Part shown: positions 55,679-64,000 of the stretch, in pieces
Layout: each line of letters starts with the position of its first letter
Position numbering within the stretch: position 1 is the first letter of the stretch
Assembly (NCBI RefSeq): GCF_003858655.1
Contig: NZ_RQXV01000002.1
Span: 186,001 to 250,000 of the forward strand
Direction of reading: 5' to 3'
Length of the DNA: 64,000 nt
Source: Amphritea balenae
GTDB taxonomy: Bacteria > Pseudomonadota > Gammaproteobacteria > Pseudomonadales > Balneatricaceae
Position numbers and translations under genes: made by a program
The notes under the pieces: generated by a model
Database searches by the model: none
Told to the model about the DNA's origin: nothing
The model's input: the letters and a program-made list of their open reading frames with translations, nothing else

Positions 55679-56165
55679 GACAATCTACCCCTCGTTTGTG
55701 AGCTGTGTGGGTAGACTGCTACCCCCCTATAAGGACAGTAGAAAATCTCATTCAGATAAACGTTATAAGTTTATCGACTTACCTGTCGGTGCTTTATGTG
55801 ATCCCTGTTATCTGAGATTCAATACCATCTCAAGAACAAGCTTACAAACGGCCCCTTAATCCTAATTTACGACGATTGTGCTGGCTCCAGCTTGTTCGTT
55901 AATACTAGTCACATTTTGAGTATTCTCCTCCCCTCAATTGGGGGTGAATCTGCTACCTGAAAAAATACGGTGTTATATCAATAAGATGGCATTGTAAAAA
56001 AACTACAATTGTTTCTTAAAAGGGTCTGTTACGTGCTACTTTGTCGATTGAAGGTGGTGATTTTTGTTTGAATATGCGGTTTGGTTGAGCTAAAGCTTAA
56101 TGAACATCGCGGTCTGTTCTACGCAGTTTTGGACAGGATTTTAGAGCTATATCGGGTCGACTGAA
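55679..56165. other. Divergent intergenic region between giant RTX gene and LuxR regulator
   Basis: Almost 490 bases with no supported gene. It contains the inverted repeat at 55709-55724 next to the giant gene and a near-palindrome CCCCTCAATTGGGGG at 55928-55942. The rest is AT-rich and presumably holds both promoters. The LuxR-type gene on the right is a candidate regulator of the giant operon. Confidence 0.45.
55709..55724. promoter_or_regulatory. Inverted repeat GGGTAG-N4-CTACCC upstream of the giant RTX gene
   Basis: A perfect 6-bp dyad with 4-base spacer, 31 bases upstream of the start codon; another CTACCC lies at 55685-55690 beside the ribosome binding site. It could be an operator or an RNA hairpin in the leader. 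Confidence 0.4.
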
Positions 56166-57296
56166 ATGGATAACAGGCAGTTTAACCAGATCATTGAATC
56201 TATTTATCAGGCAGCGATTCAACCGGATCAGTGGCCTGATGCACTGGCGCTGATTAACCGCTTTATTCCCTCGACTGCCGCAGGGCTGTTTATCCAGAAT
56301 ATCTCCACCGGGGTAATGACTCCGATTCCCTTTCTGGGGGTCAGCGATGAGTGGCTGCAAAGTTACAGTGAGTACTATGGTTTAGTGAATCCTGCTTTTT
56401 CAGATGAAGATATTCTGCAACCAGGCACAATTTTCACGGAGCAGCTATTTAACGAGATACATCAGGACCCGGATTATTATTACAGTACCGAATTTTATCA
56501 GGAGTGGATGAGACCGCAGGATTTTCATCATACTTCCGGTGGGGTATTGATTGCCGATGGCGATCACTACGTCAGTTTTACCCAGATACGCTCAGCAGCT
56601 CACGGCCAATACAGTGGCCGGGAGATGGAGCTGCAAACTCTGCTTGCGCGTCACCTGTGTAAAGCAGTACAGCTGTCCGGCAGTTTTGAAAAACTGCAAT
56701 ATCGACTGCGTAATGCAGAGCAACTACTGGAAAGTATGGGGCATGGCATAATAGCGCTCGGTCAGCTTGGCCGGGTTCTGGAGAGTAACTCGGTTGCTTT
56801 GGCTCATATCGATAAAACAGCTGGCCTGGCAGTTCAGCAAGGCAGGCTGACGGCTATCAATAGCAGCGATCAGCAGCAGTTAATGATGGCTCTGAATCAG
56901 GCATTTGCGCAGGTCGGGGCGGCGAGGGAAATTCCGATTCGTTTACAGCTTACCGGCTGTAGTTCACTGTTTTTGATTCTGATGCCGGCTACCGCCCAAC
57001 ACCGGTCGCAGTTTAAGGATCTGTCCGCGATTCTGATCATAAAAGACGTGCAGCAAAGCCGGCCTCTGAGCGTAGATTATCTGCAATCCGCTTATCGGCT
57101 GACCGCAAGCGAAGCCAGGCTCACTCAGCAGCTGATGAATGGCAACGAGCTGAAAGTTGCTGCAATTGAAGCCGGGATCTCTTACGAAACTGCCCGCGGC
57201 TACCTCAAGTCTATATTTGAGAAAACCGGAACCCGGCGCCAGGTTGATCTCATCCTGCTGATGAATTCTGATCCCGCAGGACGGTTTAAAACCTGA
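56166..57296 (+). CDS. LuxR-family transcriptional regulator with PAS-like sensor
   Basis: A 376-residue regulator without a receiver domain. An N-terminal sensor-like region (~1-180, with DNRQFNQIIESIYQAAIQPDQWPDAL split as FNQIIESIYQAAIQPDQWP), a PAS-like part (~190-300, GHGIIALGQLGRVLESN) and a C-terminal LuxR helix-turn-helix (~310-370, YRLTASEARLTQQLMNGNELK, then YETARGYLKSIFEKTGTRRQ). The N-terminal region is typical of LuxR regulators near dehydrogenase and dioxygenase genes. It is divergent from the giant RTX gene and upstream of pedF, and could control either. No good ribosome binding site is visible before ATG 56166. Confidence 0.82.
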   Translation: MDNRQFNQIIESIYQAAIQPDQWPDALALINRFIPSTAAGLFIQNISTGVMTPIPFLGVSDEWLQSYSEYYGLVNPAFSDEDILQPGTIFTEQLFNEIHQDPDYYYSTEFYQEWMRPQDFHHTSGGVLIADGDHYVSFTQIRSAAHGQYSGREMELQTLLARHLCKAVQLSGSFEKLQYRLRNAEQLLESMGHGIIALGQLGRVLESNSVALAHIDKTAGLAVQQGRLTAINSSDQQQLMMALNQAFAQVGAAREIPIRLQLTGCSSLFLILMPATAQHRSQFKDLSAILIIKDVQQSRPLSVDYLQSAYRLTASEARLTQQLMNGNELKVAAIEAGISYETARGYLKSIFEKTGTRRQVDLILLMNSDPAGRFKT

Positions 57297-57351
57297 ACAC
57301 TGTCTTCTTTTTATTTTCTCTTCTGAGTCACCTGACTCCACTTGCCAGGCT

Positions 57352-57365
57352 AGTACCAAGGTACT
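57352..57365. promoter_or_regulatory. Candidate operator AGTACC-AA-GGTACT upstream of pedF
   Basis: A perfect 6-bp inverted repeat with an AA spacer, the same layout as at 37768-37781. It is 139 bases upstream of the cytochrome gene, the first gene of the dehydrogenase cluster. Confidence 0.6.
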
Positions 57366-57503
57366 GCTTTTTCAGAGCCAAAGTAGAATTCAGACGTTTT
57401 ACCTTACCGTTTTATTATGTCCCTAAGTGCAAAGTACCCGTGAATAGATGTGATTCGTTGGGGCTGAAGGTTTTTAAAACTCTAATAAAAAATGGTGATG
57501 TGA

Positions 57504-57947
57504 ATGATTAAGCCAACCAAAACTCTGAGTATTGTCACAGCAGGTGCGCTGTCTATGCTGATGTCTGTGCAGGTTCTGGCACACGGAGATGTGACGCCAC
57601 AATCTATCGATACCACAGAGCTGATGCAGTTGGGTGATGAGTGGTTAGAGGAGAACCCGTACCGCGAAGATTACGAGAAGCATGATGTTGCGGTGGCGAT
57701 AGGATCGTCTGCTTATACGCAGAACTGTGCCCGTTGCCATGGTTTGGAAGCGATCTCCGGTGGCATTGCTCCAGATCTTCGCTATCTCGAAGATGGTATT
57801 GATGGCGACGAGTGGTATAGCTACCGGGTACAAAACGGCGCCGTACGTGATGGCCGGGTATATATGCCTAAAATGTCCGAACACCTGAGCCAGGAAGCGC
57901 TGTGGGCCATTCGTGCCTGGTTAGAAACTGTTAGTGTGGCTGAGTAA
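57504..57947 (+). CDS. pedF: Cytochrome c550, PedF type
   Basis: A 147-residue periplasmic cytochrome: signal peptide ending ...VQVLA, a family-typical start HGDVTPQSIDTTELMQLGDEW, the heme site C75-A-R-C78-H79, and a later Met (YMPKMSEHL) as axial-ligand candidate. It is the electron acceptor of PQQ alcohol dehydrogenases in the ethanol/phenylethanol systems. The MoxJ-like gene begins 12 bases later, with AGGAGG between. Confidence 0.9.
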   Translation: MIKPTKTLSIVTAGALSMLMSVQVLAHGDVTPQSIDTTELMQLGDEWLEENPYREDYEKHDVAVAIGSSAYTQNCARCHGLEAISGGIAPDLRYLEDGIDGDEWYSYRVQNGAVRDGRVYMPKMSEHLSQEALWAIRAWLETVSVAE

Positions 57948-57959
57948 CAGGAGGCGCGC

Positions 57960-58862
57960 ATGCGTTTTCTTATCGCTATTCTGGTACTGGCTCTTAGCTG
58001 GGTCGGTACCGCTCAGGCTCGATATTACGATGATGTGATTGCCAGTGGTGTTATCACAATCGGAGCCTATAAAGACTTTCCTCCCTATTCTTTCGAACAG
58101 GATGGTGTTGCATCCGGTGTTGATATAGAGATCGGCAGACGTATCGCCCAGGAACTTGGGGTGACCATGCAAGTGCACTGGATCACCCCCGATGAAAATC
58201 TTGAAGATGATCTGCGCAACAATGTCTGGAAAGGTCATTATCTGGATAAAGATACGGATAATCCATTGGCGATGAAGCATCTTGCCGATGTGATGATGCG
58301 GGTGCCTTACGACCGTGAATATTCATTTAAACGGGACAGCTTAGGCTTATTGATTAACGAACATGTGGTGCTCTTTGGTCCCTATCAGCGAGAAAAATGG
58401 CAGGTAGCGTTTGATAGCAAAAAGCTTGACCGCGTCGGTACCGTTGCTGTGTTTCAGTATCACCCTATTGGTGTAGAGATTGATAGTTTACCCGACTTTT
58501 ATATGACCTCTGCTTTTGCCGGACGGATGCGCAAAAATACCCGTCACTACCCCAATGTGCATCAAGCTTTTTTAGCCATGACTAAAGGTAAGGTTGATGC
58601 CGTCATGGGCATGCGCGCAGAAGTCGATTGGCTACTCAGTGAAGCTGAAAACTCTCAGTATCAGTTGGCAGAAAATGGTTTCCCTATGATGGGCAAACAA
58701 CAATGGGATATAGGAATGGCTGTAAAGCAGACCTATCGCGAACTAAGCCATGCGGTTGAAGGGGTGGTTGATCAACTGGTAACAAGCGGTGAGATGGACA
58801 AGATCTACACCAGCTACGGCCTGCGTTATGAGCTACCAGGGTTGTATCAGGAGATTGAATAG
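57960..58862 (+). CDS. Quinoprotein-dehydrogenase-associated binding protein (MoxJ/XoxJ-like)
   Basis: A 300-residue periplasmic type 3 solute-binding-like protein with a signal peptide (LALSWVGTAQA). Segments GVITIGAYKDFPPYSF and GVDIEIGRRIAQEL begin the fold, and the end is YTSYGLRYELP. Relatives MoxJ and XoxJ are needed for methanol dehydrogenase activity and are thought to help activate the enzyme rather than transport a solute. A strong AGGAGG site precedes ATG 57960. It lies between pedF and pqqD in the dehydrogenase cluster. Confidence 0.87.
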   Translation: MRFLIAILVLALSWVGTAQARYYDDVIASGVITIGAYKDFPPYSFEQDGVASGVDIEIGRRIAQELGVTMQVHWITPDENLEDDLRNNVWKGHYLDKDTDNPLAMKHLADVMMRVPYDREYSFKRDSLGLLINEHVVLFGPYQREKWQVAFDSKKLDRVGTVAVFQYHPIGVEIDSLPDFYMTSAFAGRMRKNTRHYPNVHQAFLAMTKGKVDAVMGMRAEVDWLLSEAENSQYQLAENGFPMMGKQQWDIGMAVKQTYRELSHAVEGVVDQLVTSGEMDKIYTSYGLRYELPGLYQEIE

Positions 58863-58923
58863 TCCTGTTTTAGCGGTGCCAATCTGTCCGGCTAAAGAAA
58901 CAATTAAGAGAGGGAAGACTCAG

Positions 58924-59223
58924 ATGACAGCGGTATTACAGGAGCAGATTCCGAAGCTTGTTCCAGTGCTTAGCTGCGATTGCCGACTGTACTTTGATGG
59001 TCAGCATGATCGCTGGGTACTGAAAGCGCCTCATCAGGTAACTTTTCCCGATCGTTTTACCCGTACGGTACTCCAGGCCTGCGATGGCAGTTGTAAAACC
59101 GCTCAGATAGCCCGGTCTCTGGCCTCGCTGCCTGAGCTAAAAAATATTACTGAGACAAAAGTGTTTGACCTGTTAAGCGAGTTGGAGCAACGGGGTTTTA
59201 TTCATTTCACTACGACCACTTAA
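58924..59223 (+). CDS. pqqD: PQQ peptide chaperone PqqD
   Basis: A 99-residue small protein with the PqqD pattern: an N-terminal strand LVPVLSCDCRLYFD, the VLKAPHQVTFPDRFTRTVLQACDG region and a C-terminal helix (LSELEQRGFIHF). PqqD binds the PqqA precursor and presents it to the radical SAM enzyme PqqE. No pqqA, B, C or E lies in this window, so PQQ synthesis is completed elsewhere, or this is a PqqD homologue with a local role. The Cys pair in SCDC is not a usual PqqD feature. ATG 58924 follows a GGGA site. Confidence 0.8.
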   Translation: MTAVLQEQIPKLVPVLSCDCRLYFDGQHDRWVLKAPHQVTFPDRFTRTVLQACDGSCKTAQIARSLASLPELKNITETKVFDLLSELEQRGFIHFTTTT

Positions 59224-59317
59224 TCCAGGTTCTGGCAAGGTATTACTACTAAGTAAGTATAAAACTCCTTCCCCAGTTTAATTGCTGTTGAGCGGTCAAA
59301 TTTTCAAAATATCAATG

Positions 59318-59340
59318 GGGTTGGAATAACGTTCCAGCCC
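59318..59340 (+). other. Strong hairpin in the leader of the dehydrogenase gene
   Basis: GGGTTGGAA pairs with TTCCAGCCC (one G-U pair) around a 5-base loop, followed by TTTC. It lies 49 bases before the ATG at 59390, between pqqD and the dehydrogenase gene. It could stabilise the dehydrogenase mRNA, attenuate read-through from pqqD, or bind a regulator. Confidence 0.6.
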
Positions 59341-59389
59341 TTTCAGAGAGTCAAAAAATAATAACAATCCTTAATTAAGGAGCAATGCA

Positions 59390-61153
59390 ATGAAGAAATT
59401 CAGCGGCAGTTTTGCTGTAACAGCGCTGGTAGCTGCTATGTCTGTATCGGGTGTTGCACAGGCAGGTGTAACCGATAAAGATATTCTGCAGGATCAAATG
59501 ACAGTCGAAGATGTAGTATCCAACGGTCTGGGCCCACGTGGACAGCGTTATAGTCCGCTGGATATGATCAATACCGATACCGTAGAAGATATGCGTCCGG
59601 TCTGGTCTTTCTCTTTTGGTGGCGAAAAGCAGCGGGGGCAAGAGTCCCAGCCGATGGTGAAAGATGGCGTTATGTATGTGACCGCCTCATACTCTCGGGT
59701 ATTTGCAATCGATACGAATACCGGTGACGAGCTATGGGAATACAATGCGCGTCTGCCTGATGGCATTATGCCGTGCTGTGATGTAATAAACCGGGGAGTT
59801 GCGCTGTATGGCGATCTGGTTATTTTCGGAACACTGGATGCCAAGCTGGTCGCACTGGATGCTAAAACCGGTAAGGTTAAGTGGAAAAAGAAAGTCGCTG
59901 ATTACAAAGAGGGTTACTCGATTACTGCAGCGCCACTGGTTGTAGACGGTAAGATCATCACCGGTGTATCAGGTGGTGAGTTTGGTATCGTTGGTAAGGT
60001 AGAAGCTTACGATGCAAAAACCGGTAAGGTGCTTTGGAGCCGTCCGACTGTTGAAGGTCATATGGGCTATATCTGGAAAGACGGTAAGAAAGTTGAGAAC
60101 GGTATTTCCGGCGGTAAGCCAGGTCAGACCTGGCCTGGTGATCTGTGGAAGAGTGGTGGTGCCGCTACCTGGTTAGGCGGTACTTACGATCCTGATACTA
60201 ACCTGTTGTTCTTCGGTACCGGTAACCCTGCGCCTTGGAACTCCCACATGCGTCCGGGTGATAACCTGTTCTCCTCATCTCGTCTGGCGATCGATCCTGA
60301 TACCGGTAAGATTGTCTGGCATTTCCAGACCACCCCGCATGATGGCTGGGACTACGATGGTGTAAACGAGCTGATCTCTTTTGATTATAAAGAGGGTGGC
60401 AAAACGGTTAAGGCAGCCGCAACCGCTGACCGTAATGGCTATATGTATGTCCTGAACCGTACCAACGGTGATTTCATTCGTGGATTCCCGTTTGTAGACG
60501 AGATTACCTGGGCTAAAGGTCTGGATAAAAATGGCCGTCCTTTGTACAACGATGAGATTCGTCCGGGTAACCCAAGCGCATCTGAAGATGGAAAGAAAGG
60601 CTCGGTAGTACGTGCAGTGCCTTCATTCCTGGGTGGTAAGAACTGGATGCCGATGGGCTTTAGTCAGGATACGGGTCTGTTCTACGTACCATCAAACGAA
60701 TGGGCGATGGATATCTGGAACGAGCCGACTGCTTATAAGAAAGGTGCCGCATACCTGGGTGCAGGCTTCACCATTACACCGCTACATGACAGCCATATAG
60801 GTGTGCTGCGGGCTATGGATCCTAAGACGGGTAAAGAAGTCTGGCGTTACCAGAACTATGCTCCGCTTTGGGGTGGTGTACTGGCAACGGCGGGTAATCT
60901 GGTATTTATCGGAACACCAGAAGGTTACCTGAAAGGCTTTGATGCTAAGACGGGTGAGCTGAAGTATCAGTTCAATACCGGCTCAGGCATCGTCGGCTCG
61001 CCAATTACCTGGAAGCAGGATGGTGAACAGTATCTGTCTGTTCTGTCTGGCTGGGGTGGTGCAGTACCGCTTTGGGGTGGTGAAGTAGCTAAGCGGGTCA
61101 AGCACCTGAACCAGGGTGGTTCGGTCTGGACCTTTAAGCTGCCTAAGTCATAA
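59390..61153 (+). CDS. PQQ-dependent alcohol dehydrogenase, lanthanide-type active site
   Basis: A 587-residue periplasmic quinoprotein with a signal peptide (MSVSGVAQA) and an eight-bladed propeller. Key positions are visible: vicinal C129-C130 ([10 protein letters not shown]) that form the disulfide over PQQ, metal ligands E197 (SGGEFG), N279 (GTGNPAPWN) and catalytic D321 in W-D-Y-D-G. The Asp at 323, two residues after the catalytic Asp, is the residue that marks lanthanide-dependent enzymes (XoxF, PedH); calcium enzymes have Ala or Ser there. It oxidises short alcohols and passes electrons to a cytochrome such as PedF. AAGGAG stands 7 bases before ATG. Whether methanol, ethanol or longer alcohols are preferred cannot be read from the sequence. 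Confidence 0.95.
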   Translation: MKKFSGSFAVTALVAAMSVSGVAQAGVTDKDILQDQMTVEDVVSNGLGPRGQRYSPLDMINTDTVEDMRPVWSFSFGGEKQRGQESQPMVKDGVMYVTASYSRVFAIDTNTGDELWEYNARLPDGIMPCCDVINRGVALYGDLVIFGTLDAKLVALDAKTGKVKWKKKVADYKEGYSITAAPLVVDGKIITGVSGGEFGIVGKVEAYDAKTGKVLWSRPTVEGHMGYIWKDGKKVENGISGGKPGQTWPGDLWKSGGAATWLGGTYDPDTNLLFFGTGNPAPWNSHMRPGDNLFSSSRLAIDPDTGKIVWHFQTTPHDGWDYDGVNELISFDYKEGGKTVKAAATADRNGYMYVLNRTNGDFIRGFPFVDEITWAKGLDKNGRPLYNDEIRPGNPSASEDGKKGSVVRAVPSFLGGKNWMPMGFSQDTGLFYVPSNEWAMDIWNEPTAYKKGAAYLGAGFTITPLHDSHIGVLRAMDPKTGKEVWRYQNYAPLWGGVLATAGNLVFIGTPEGYLKGFDAKTGELKYQFNTGSGIVGSPITWKQDGEQYLSVLSGWGGAVPLWGGEVAKRVKHLNQGGSVWTFKLPKS

Positions 61154-61206
61154 TGCTTATGTTATCAAAAAATCCGTGTTTACCTGTTTAGGGTTAACAC
61201 GTTATG

Positions 61207-61232
61207 AAAGGAGCCTTATGGCTCCTTTTTTT
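61207..61232 (+). terminator. Rho-independent terminator of the dehydrogenase gene
   Basis: AAAGGAGCC, a TTAT loop and GGCTCCTTT followed by a T-run, 54 bases after the stop. Confidence 0.93.
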
Positions 61233-61500
61233 ATATTAAAAACATCAGAGATAGATGAAATAGGGTAATTGAGGACGCCGCATATTGGGGGTGAGTAACA
61301 TCTTCGAATTTCTAAATCTTGTTTTAATCTGATCACAAAATCTGCATGCAAACAGATTTATATGATAAAAAATGCGTTTGAATATGATATGTGCCTGCAT
61401 TCTGTGGCTTTGAATACATGTAGTACGTAATTTTCTTGTTTCAGGCTTGGCTCAGCTGTAATGTTAGTGGATGTTTAGCTGGCTGTAGTAGGGAAAAGTC

Positions 61501-62490
61501 ATGAAAAGTTGTTTTGCTAAAATTCTTGCGGGCGCAGTTTTGGGTAGTCTGGCGATGAGCGTTTGTGCCGGACCCTATAAAGTTTTAGTCGTAATGAGTT
61601 ATGAGCAGGATAATCCCTGGAGTATGGAAATTCGGGAAGGCATCGAGTCGATATTGGGCGCCAATTCTGATCTGACCTACTTTTACATGAACACCAAGGT
61701 GGATCGGGCAGGGGGGCCTGATAAAGCAAAGCAGGCTGCTGCTTTATTCAGCAAATTACAACCTGCCGGGGTTATCAGCGTTGACGACAATGCTCAGTCA
61801 ATGTTTGTGGTACCAAGCCTGAAAGACCAGACCACGACTCCTATAATGTTTGCCGGAGTCAATTCGAAAGCGGAGAAATATGGTTTTCCGAACAGCCATA
61901 TTTCCGGGGTTTTAGAACGGGCGCATGTTAAAGAGTCGTTAGCTTTTGCCAAACAACTGATCCCCGATATTAAAACCGCCTGTTTTATGACTAATGATGT
62001 TCCTTCCGGGCGAGCATTGCGTAATCAGGTGTCGATAGAACAACAAAAGTACCCTGTTAGTGTGGGGACTTTCTATCTGATCAGTCATATTAGTCAGCTT
62101 GTTGACCTGGCCTCTGAGCTGAATAACAACTGTGACACTCTGTTTGTCGATAGTCTTGAGGGGATTCAGGGGGCTGACAATAAAGCATTGAACAGTCGTG
62201 AAGTTCAGAATCATCTCCGGTCTGCCTATCAAGGTCCGGTATTAGGTGGAAATCGCTATCTGGTTGAACAAGGTGCATGGGCCGCCGTGGTAAAAACCGG
62301 TCAGGAGCAGGGGCAGACCGCCGCTGAAATGCTATTGCAGGCAATGCAGGGTAAGGCGGTTGCTGATATTCCCGTATTGACCAACTCTAAAGGTGAGCGA
62401 GTTGTAAATGTGAGTGCTCTGGATCATAACGAGGTGCCGCTAAAACCCCTGGTGTTACGGGGTGCTACCCTGGTTCGTCAGCAGCCTTAA
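61501..62490 (+). CDS. ABC transporter substrate-binding protein (PF04392-like)
   Basis: A 329-residue periplasmic protein with a signal peptide ending ...SVCAG. It belongs to the ABC_sub_bind type (YKVLVVMSYEQDNPWSMEIREGIES, given as VLVVMSYEQDNPW and EIREGIES, then PAGVISVDDNAQSMFV, TPIMFAGVN, ISGVLERAHVKESLA). It lies 13 bases before a membrane PAS sensor and has no permease or ATPase next to it. Such binding proteins paired with a sensor often present ligand to the sensor instead of a transporter, which is the likeliest role here. Confidence 0.85.
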   Translation: MKSCFAKILAGAVLGSLAMSVCAGPYKVLVVMSYEQDNPWSMEIREGIESILGANSDLTYFYMNTKVDRAGGPDKAKQAAALFSKLQPAGVISVDDNAQSMFVVPSLKDQTTTPIMFAGVNSKAEKYGFPNSHISGVLERAHVKESLAFAKQLIPDIKTACFMTNDVPSGRALRNQVSIEQQKYPVSVGTFYLISHISQLVDLASELNNNCDTLFVDSLEGIQGADNKALNSREVQNHLRSAYQGPVLGGNRYLVEQGAWAAVVKTGQEQGQTAAEMLLQAMQGKAVADIPVLTNSKGERVVNVSALDHNEVPLKPLVLRGATLVRQQP

Positions 62491-62502
62491 CCAGATACTG
62501 AT

Positions 62503-64000
62503 ATGCGCCACCCTTTCTTAAGCATTGCATCTAAGCTAATAGCCTTAGCGGTACTAAACGCGATCGCTTTTGCAGCTATCTCTCTGGTTGCAAATGGTGG
62601 TTTCTTGCGGGTAGAGAAACTGTCTGCGGAAACCGTGAGTACTGAGATGGATATGGTGGTCAGTAATGCGATGCTGAACCGGGAAATATCCGCTCAATTT
62701 CTTGATATCGACCATTATATCCGTAGCTGTTACAGCGAATCATTTAGTGCTGGTGAGAGCCCTCGACTTACCGATAGCCTTAAACAACTGACAAACCGTA
62801 TTCATTCCCCCGTATTTCTAGATGCCTTTCAGGCGTTTAATCAGGTGACACAGTCACTCGTTAATCGCTGTCAGGCGCTTAATGAACAACTGCTAAAGCT
62901 GCATTTGTCTGACAGGGAGACCTCTAAACACCTGAGTGATCTGGAGCAGGTAATCGCTGAAGCGCTTATCCGCGAAACCTTGTTAGGCCGTTCTGTAAAT
63001 TATCTGGATCAGTTAATGGTACTGGTGGCGGGCTTACGGGAAACCCAGCTGGAAATAGGTAAGATTACGGCGGAACAGATCAATAACCCGGCAGAAGAGA
63101 CGAATAACTACGTAGTTGAGCTCGTGGACGATATGAGGTTACGGCTGCAAACTCTGACTGCATCAACGGATGAAATTGCTTATACCAGCTTGTATTTAGA
63201 AGAGGGGTTGACGGACTATCGACAGAACCTGATAGGTTACCTGAACGCAGATCGTCAGTTGTTAACGTCAGTTGCTGCGGCCAGAACAAGTCGATTGGCA
63301 CTGCTCGATAATATGCGTTTGTTAGATGAGCAGGCGTTTGAGCGGGCAGCGCTGGTACAGGACGATATCAGTGCGATTATTGAAAGTTCCAGCGCCAAAG
63401 TGTTGAGCATTTCACTGTTAATTGCTTTGATCACTTTGCTGCTTGTGAGCCGGATTATTCGACGTAACATCCGTGCACCCTTAAGTCATATTCTTAGTTT
63501 GATACATGCCATTCAGAATAGAGAAAGCTATAGCGCTCCTGTGGCTCAGGATAATGAGTGGGGTGTCATTCAATCCTCCCTGACTGAGATGGCTGTTGAG
63601 TTAAAGCAATCAAGACAGCAGTTAATTGCCAGTCAGGAACGTCTGGAGATGGCATTCAAAGGGGCTAATGATGGACTTTGGGACTGGAATCTTGAATCCG
63701 GAGAGGTGTATTACTCAGCCCGTTGGAAATCGATGCTTGGCTATCAGGAAGATGAGCTTGGGGCGGATATAAATACCTGGGCTAAGTTGGTCGACCCACA
63801 GCAGAAAAATCACATATTAGAGAGCGTAGAAGACTATCTTAACGGTAAAAAATCGACCTTTAATGTTGAATTCAGGATGCTGCATAAGGATGGGCACTGG
63901 GTAGAAGTCCTTTCCCGGGCGCAGCTTGCCCATGATGCACAAGGCAATGAAGTCAGTCCGCGCAGACTGGTGGGTACCCACACGGATATCACCGATAGAA
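62503..64000 (+). CDS. Membrane sensor protein with PAS domain, truncated at the window end
   Basis: An open frame of 499 codons from ATG 62503 that continues beyond the edge. It has a first helix (~9-28), a ~270-residue periplasmic helical domain, a second helix (~300-320), a HAMP-like linker (RRNIRAPLSHILSL) and a PAS domain (~380-495, MAFKGANDGLWDWNLESGEVYY, split as FKGANDGLWDWNLESG). The output (kinase, GGDEF or other) lies outside the window. It follows the binding protein gene closely and probably works with it as a two-part sensor. Confidence 0.8.
   Translation, partial: MRHPFLSIASKLIALAVLNAIAFAAISLVANGGFLRVEKLSAETVSTEMDMVVSNAMLNREISAQFLDIDHYIRSCYSESFSAGESPRLTDSLKQLTNRIHSPVFLDAFQAFNQVTQSLVNRCQALNEQLLKLHLSDRETSKHLSDLEQVIAEALIRETLLGRSVNYLDQLMVLVAGLRETQLEIGKITAEQINNPAEETNNYVVELVDDMRLRLQTLTASTDEIAYTSLYLEEGLTDYRQNLIGYLNADRQLLTSVAAARTSRLALLDNMRLLDEQAFERAALVQDDISAIIESSSAKVLSISLLIALITLLLVSRIIRRNIRAPLSHILSLIHAIQNRESYSAPVAQDNEWGVIQSSLTEMAVELKQSRQQLIASQERLEMAFKGANDGLWDWNLESGEVYYSARWKSMLGYQEDELGADINTWAKLVDPQQKNHILESVEDYLNGKKSTFNVEFRMLHKDGHWVEVLSRAQLAHDAQGNEVSPRRLVGTHTDITDR

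Noticed and set aside
59390-61153. Calling the enzyme XoxF methanol dehydrogenase
   Set aside because: The lanthanide Asp alone does not fix the subfamily, and the neighbouring PedF-type cytochrome and ABC set point to broader alcohol use.

Overview
The window looks like chromosomal DNA of a marine, heterotrophic gammaproteobacterium, most plausibly from the Oceanospirillaceae and relatives. I infer this from protein style, moderate GC content and gene mix: Dnr/MoaA, MoxR-DUF58-TgpA, several c-di-GMP proteins, a PQQ alcohol dehydrogenase locus and a giant type I secretion substrate. The genus is a guess. No rRNA, tRNA, CRISPR array or intact transposon was seen.

Layout. 0-4 kb: a partial outer-membrane barrel gene and a small PstS-like periplasmic protein on the minus strand, divergent from a TonB-dependent receptor. 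4-6.3 kb: moaA, a Dnr/Fnr-type regulator and a DGC-domain zinc protein, with a candidate FNR/Dnr box upstream. 6.3-17.4 kb: mostly transporters and housekeeping genes, including LysR/MFS, an SLC5-STAC membrane protein without a kinase, an ABC exporter, FetB, DMT and LysE exporters, a TfoX C-terminal protein, nitronate monooxygenase and SlyD. 17.2-20.5 kb: a GGDEF/EAL gene lies between two 97%-identical copies of the 3' end of slyD plus its terminator. 20.7-25.6 kb: the MoxR-DUF58-TgpA operon and a YgjP-type metalloprotein. 25.8-29.2 kb: a chemoreceptor and a porin.

From 29.4 kb to the right edge most genes fit one theme, periplasmic PQQ-dependent alcohol oxidation and its control. A FIST sensor and a hybrid histidine kinase (NosP/NahK-like) are translationally coupled. 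Two large c-di-GMP proteins flank a LuxR-type response regulator. A four-gene minus-strand operon encodes the PQQ-associated ABC system: binding protein, beta-propeller, ATPase and permease. A small cupredoxin-like protein without recognisable Cys/His copper ligands diverges from it. On the far side of a type I secretion operon (2633-aa RTX/cadherin-like protein, PrtD-like ABC and HlyD-like adaptor) come a LuxR regulator, cytochrome c550 (PedF), a MoxJ-like binding protein, PqqD and a quinoprotein alcohol dehydrogenase. The dehydrogenase carries the extra Asp (W-D-Y-D-G) that marks lanthanide-dependent enzymes. A second binding protein and a truncated PAS sensor close the window.

The main regulatory lead is a short inverted repeat, AGTACY-AA-RGTACT, seen upstream of the NosP-like gene, between the response regulator and the Cache-GGDEF gene, and upstream of pedF, with a weaker copy in the ABC/cupredoxin divergent promoter. 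This suggests one regulon joining NO-type sensing, c-di-GMP and quinoprotein alcohol oxidation. Other leads are the slyD 3'-end duplication, the kinase-less SLC5-STAC protein, the RTX block at the N-terminus of the giant protein, a hairpin in the leader of the dehydrogenase gene, and a recurring pattern of short degenerate tandem repeats, mostly near gene 3' ends.
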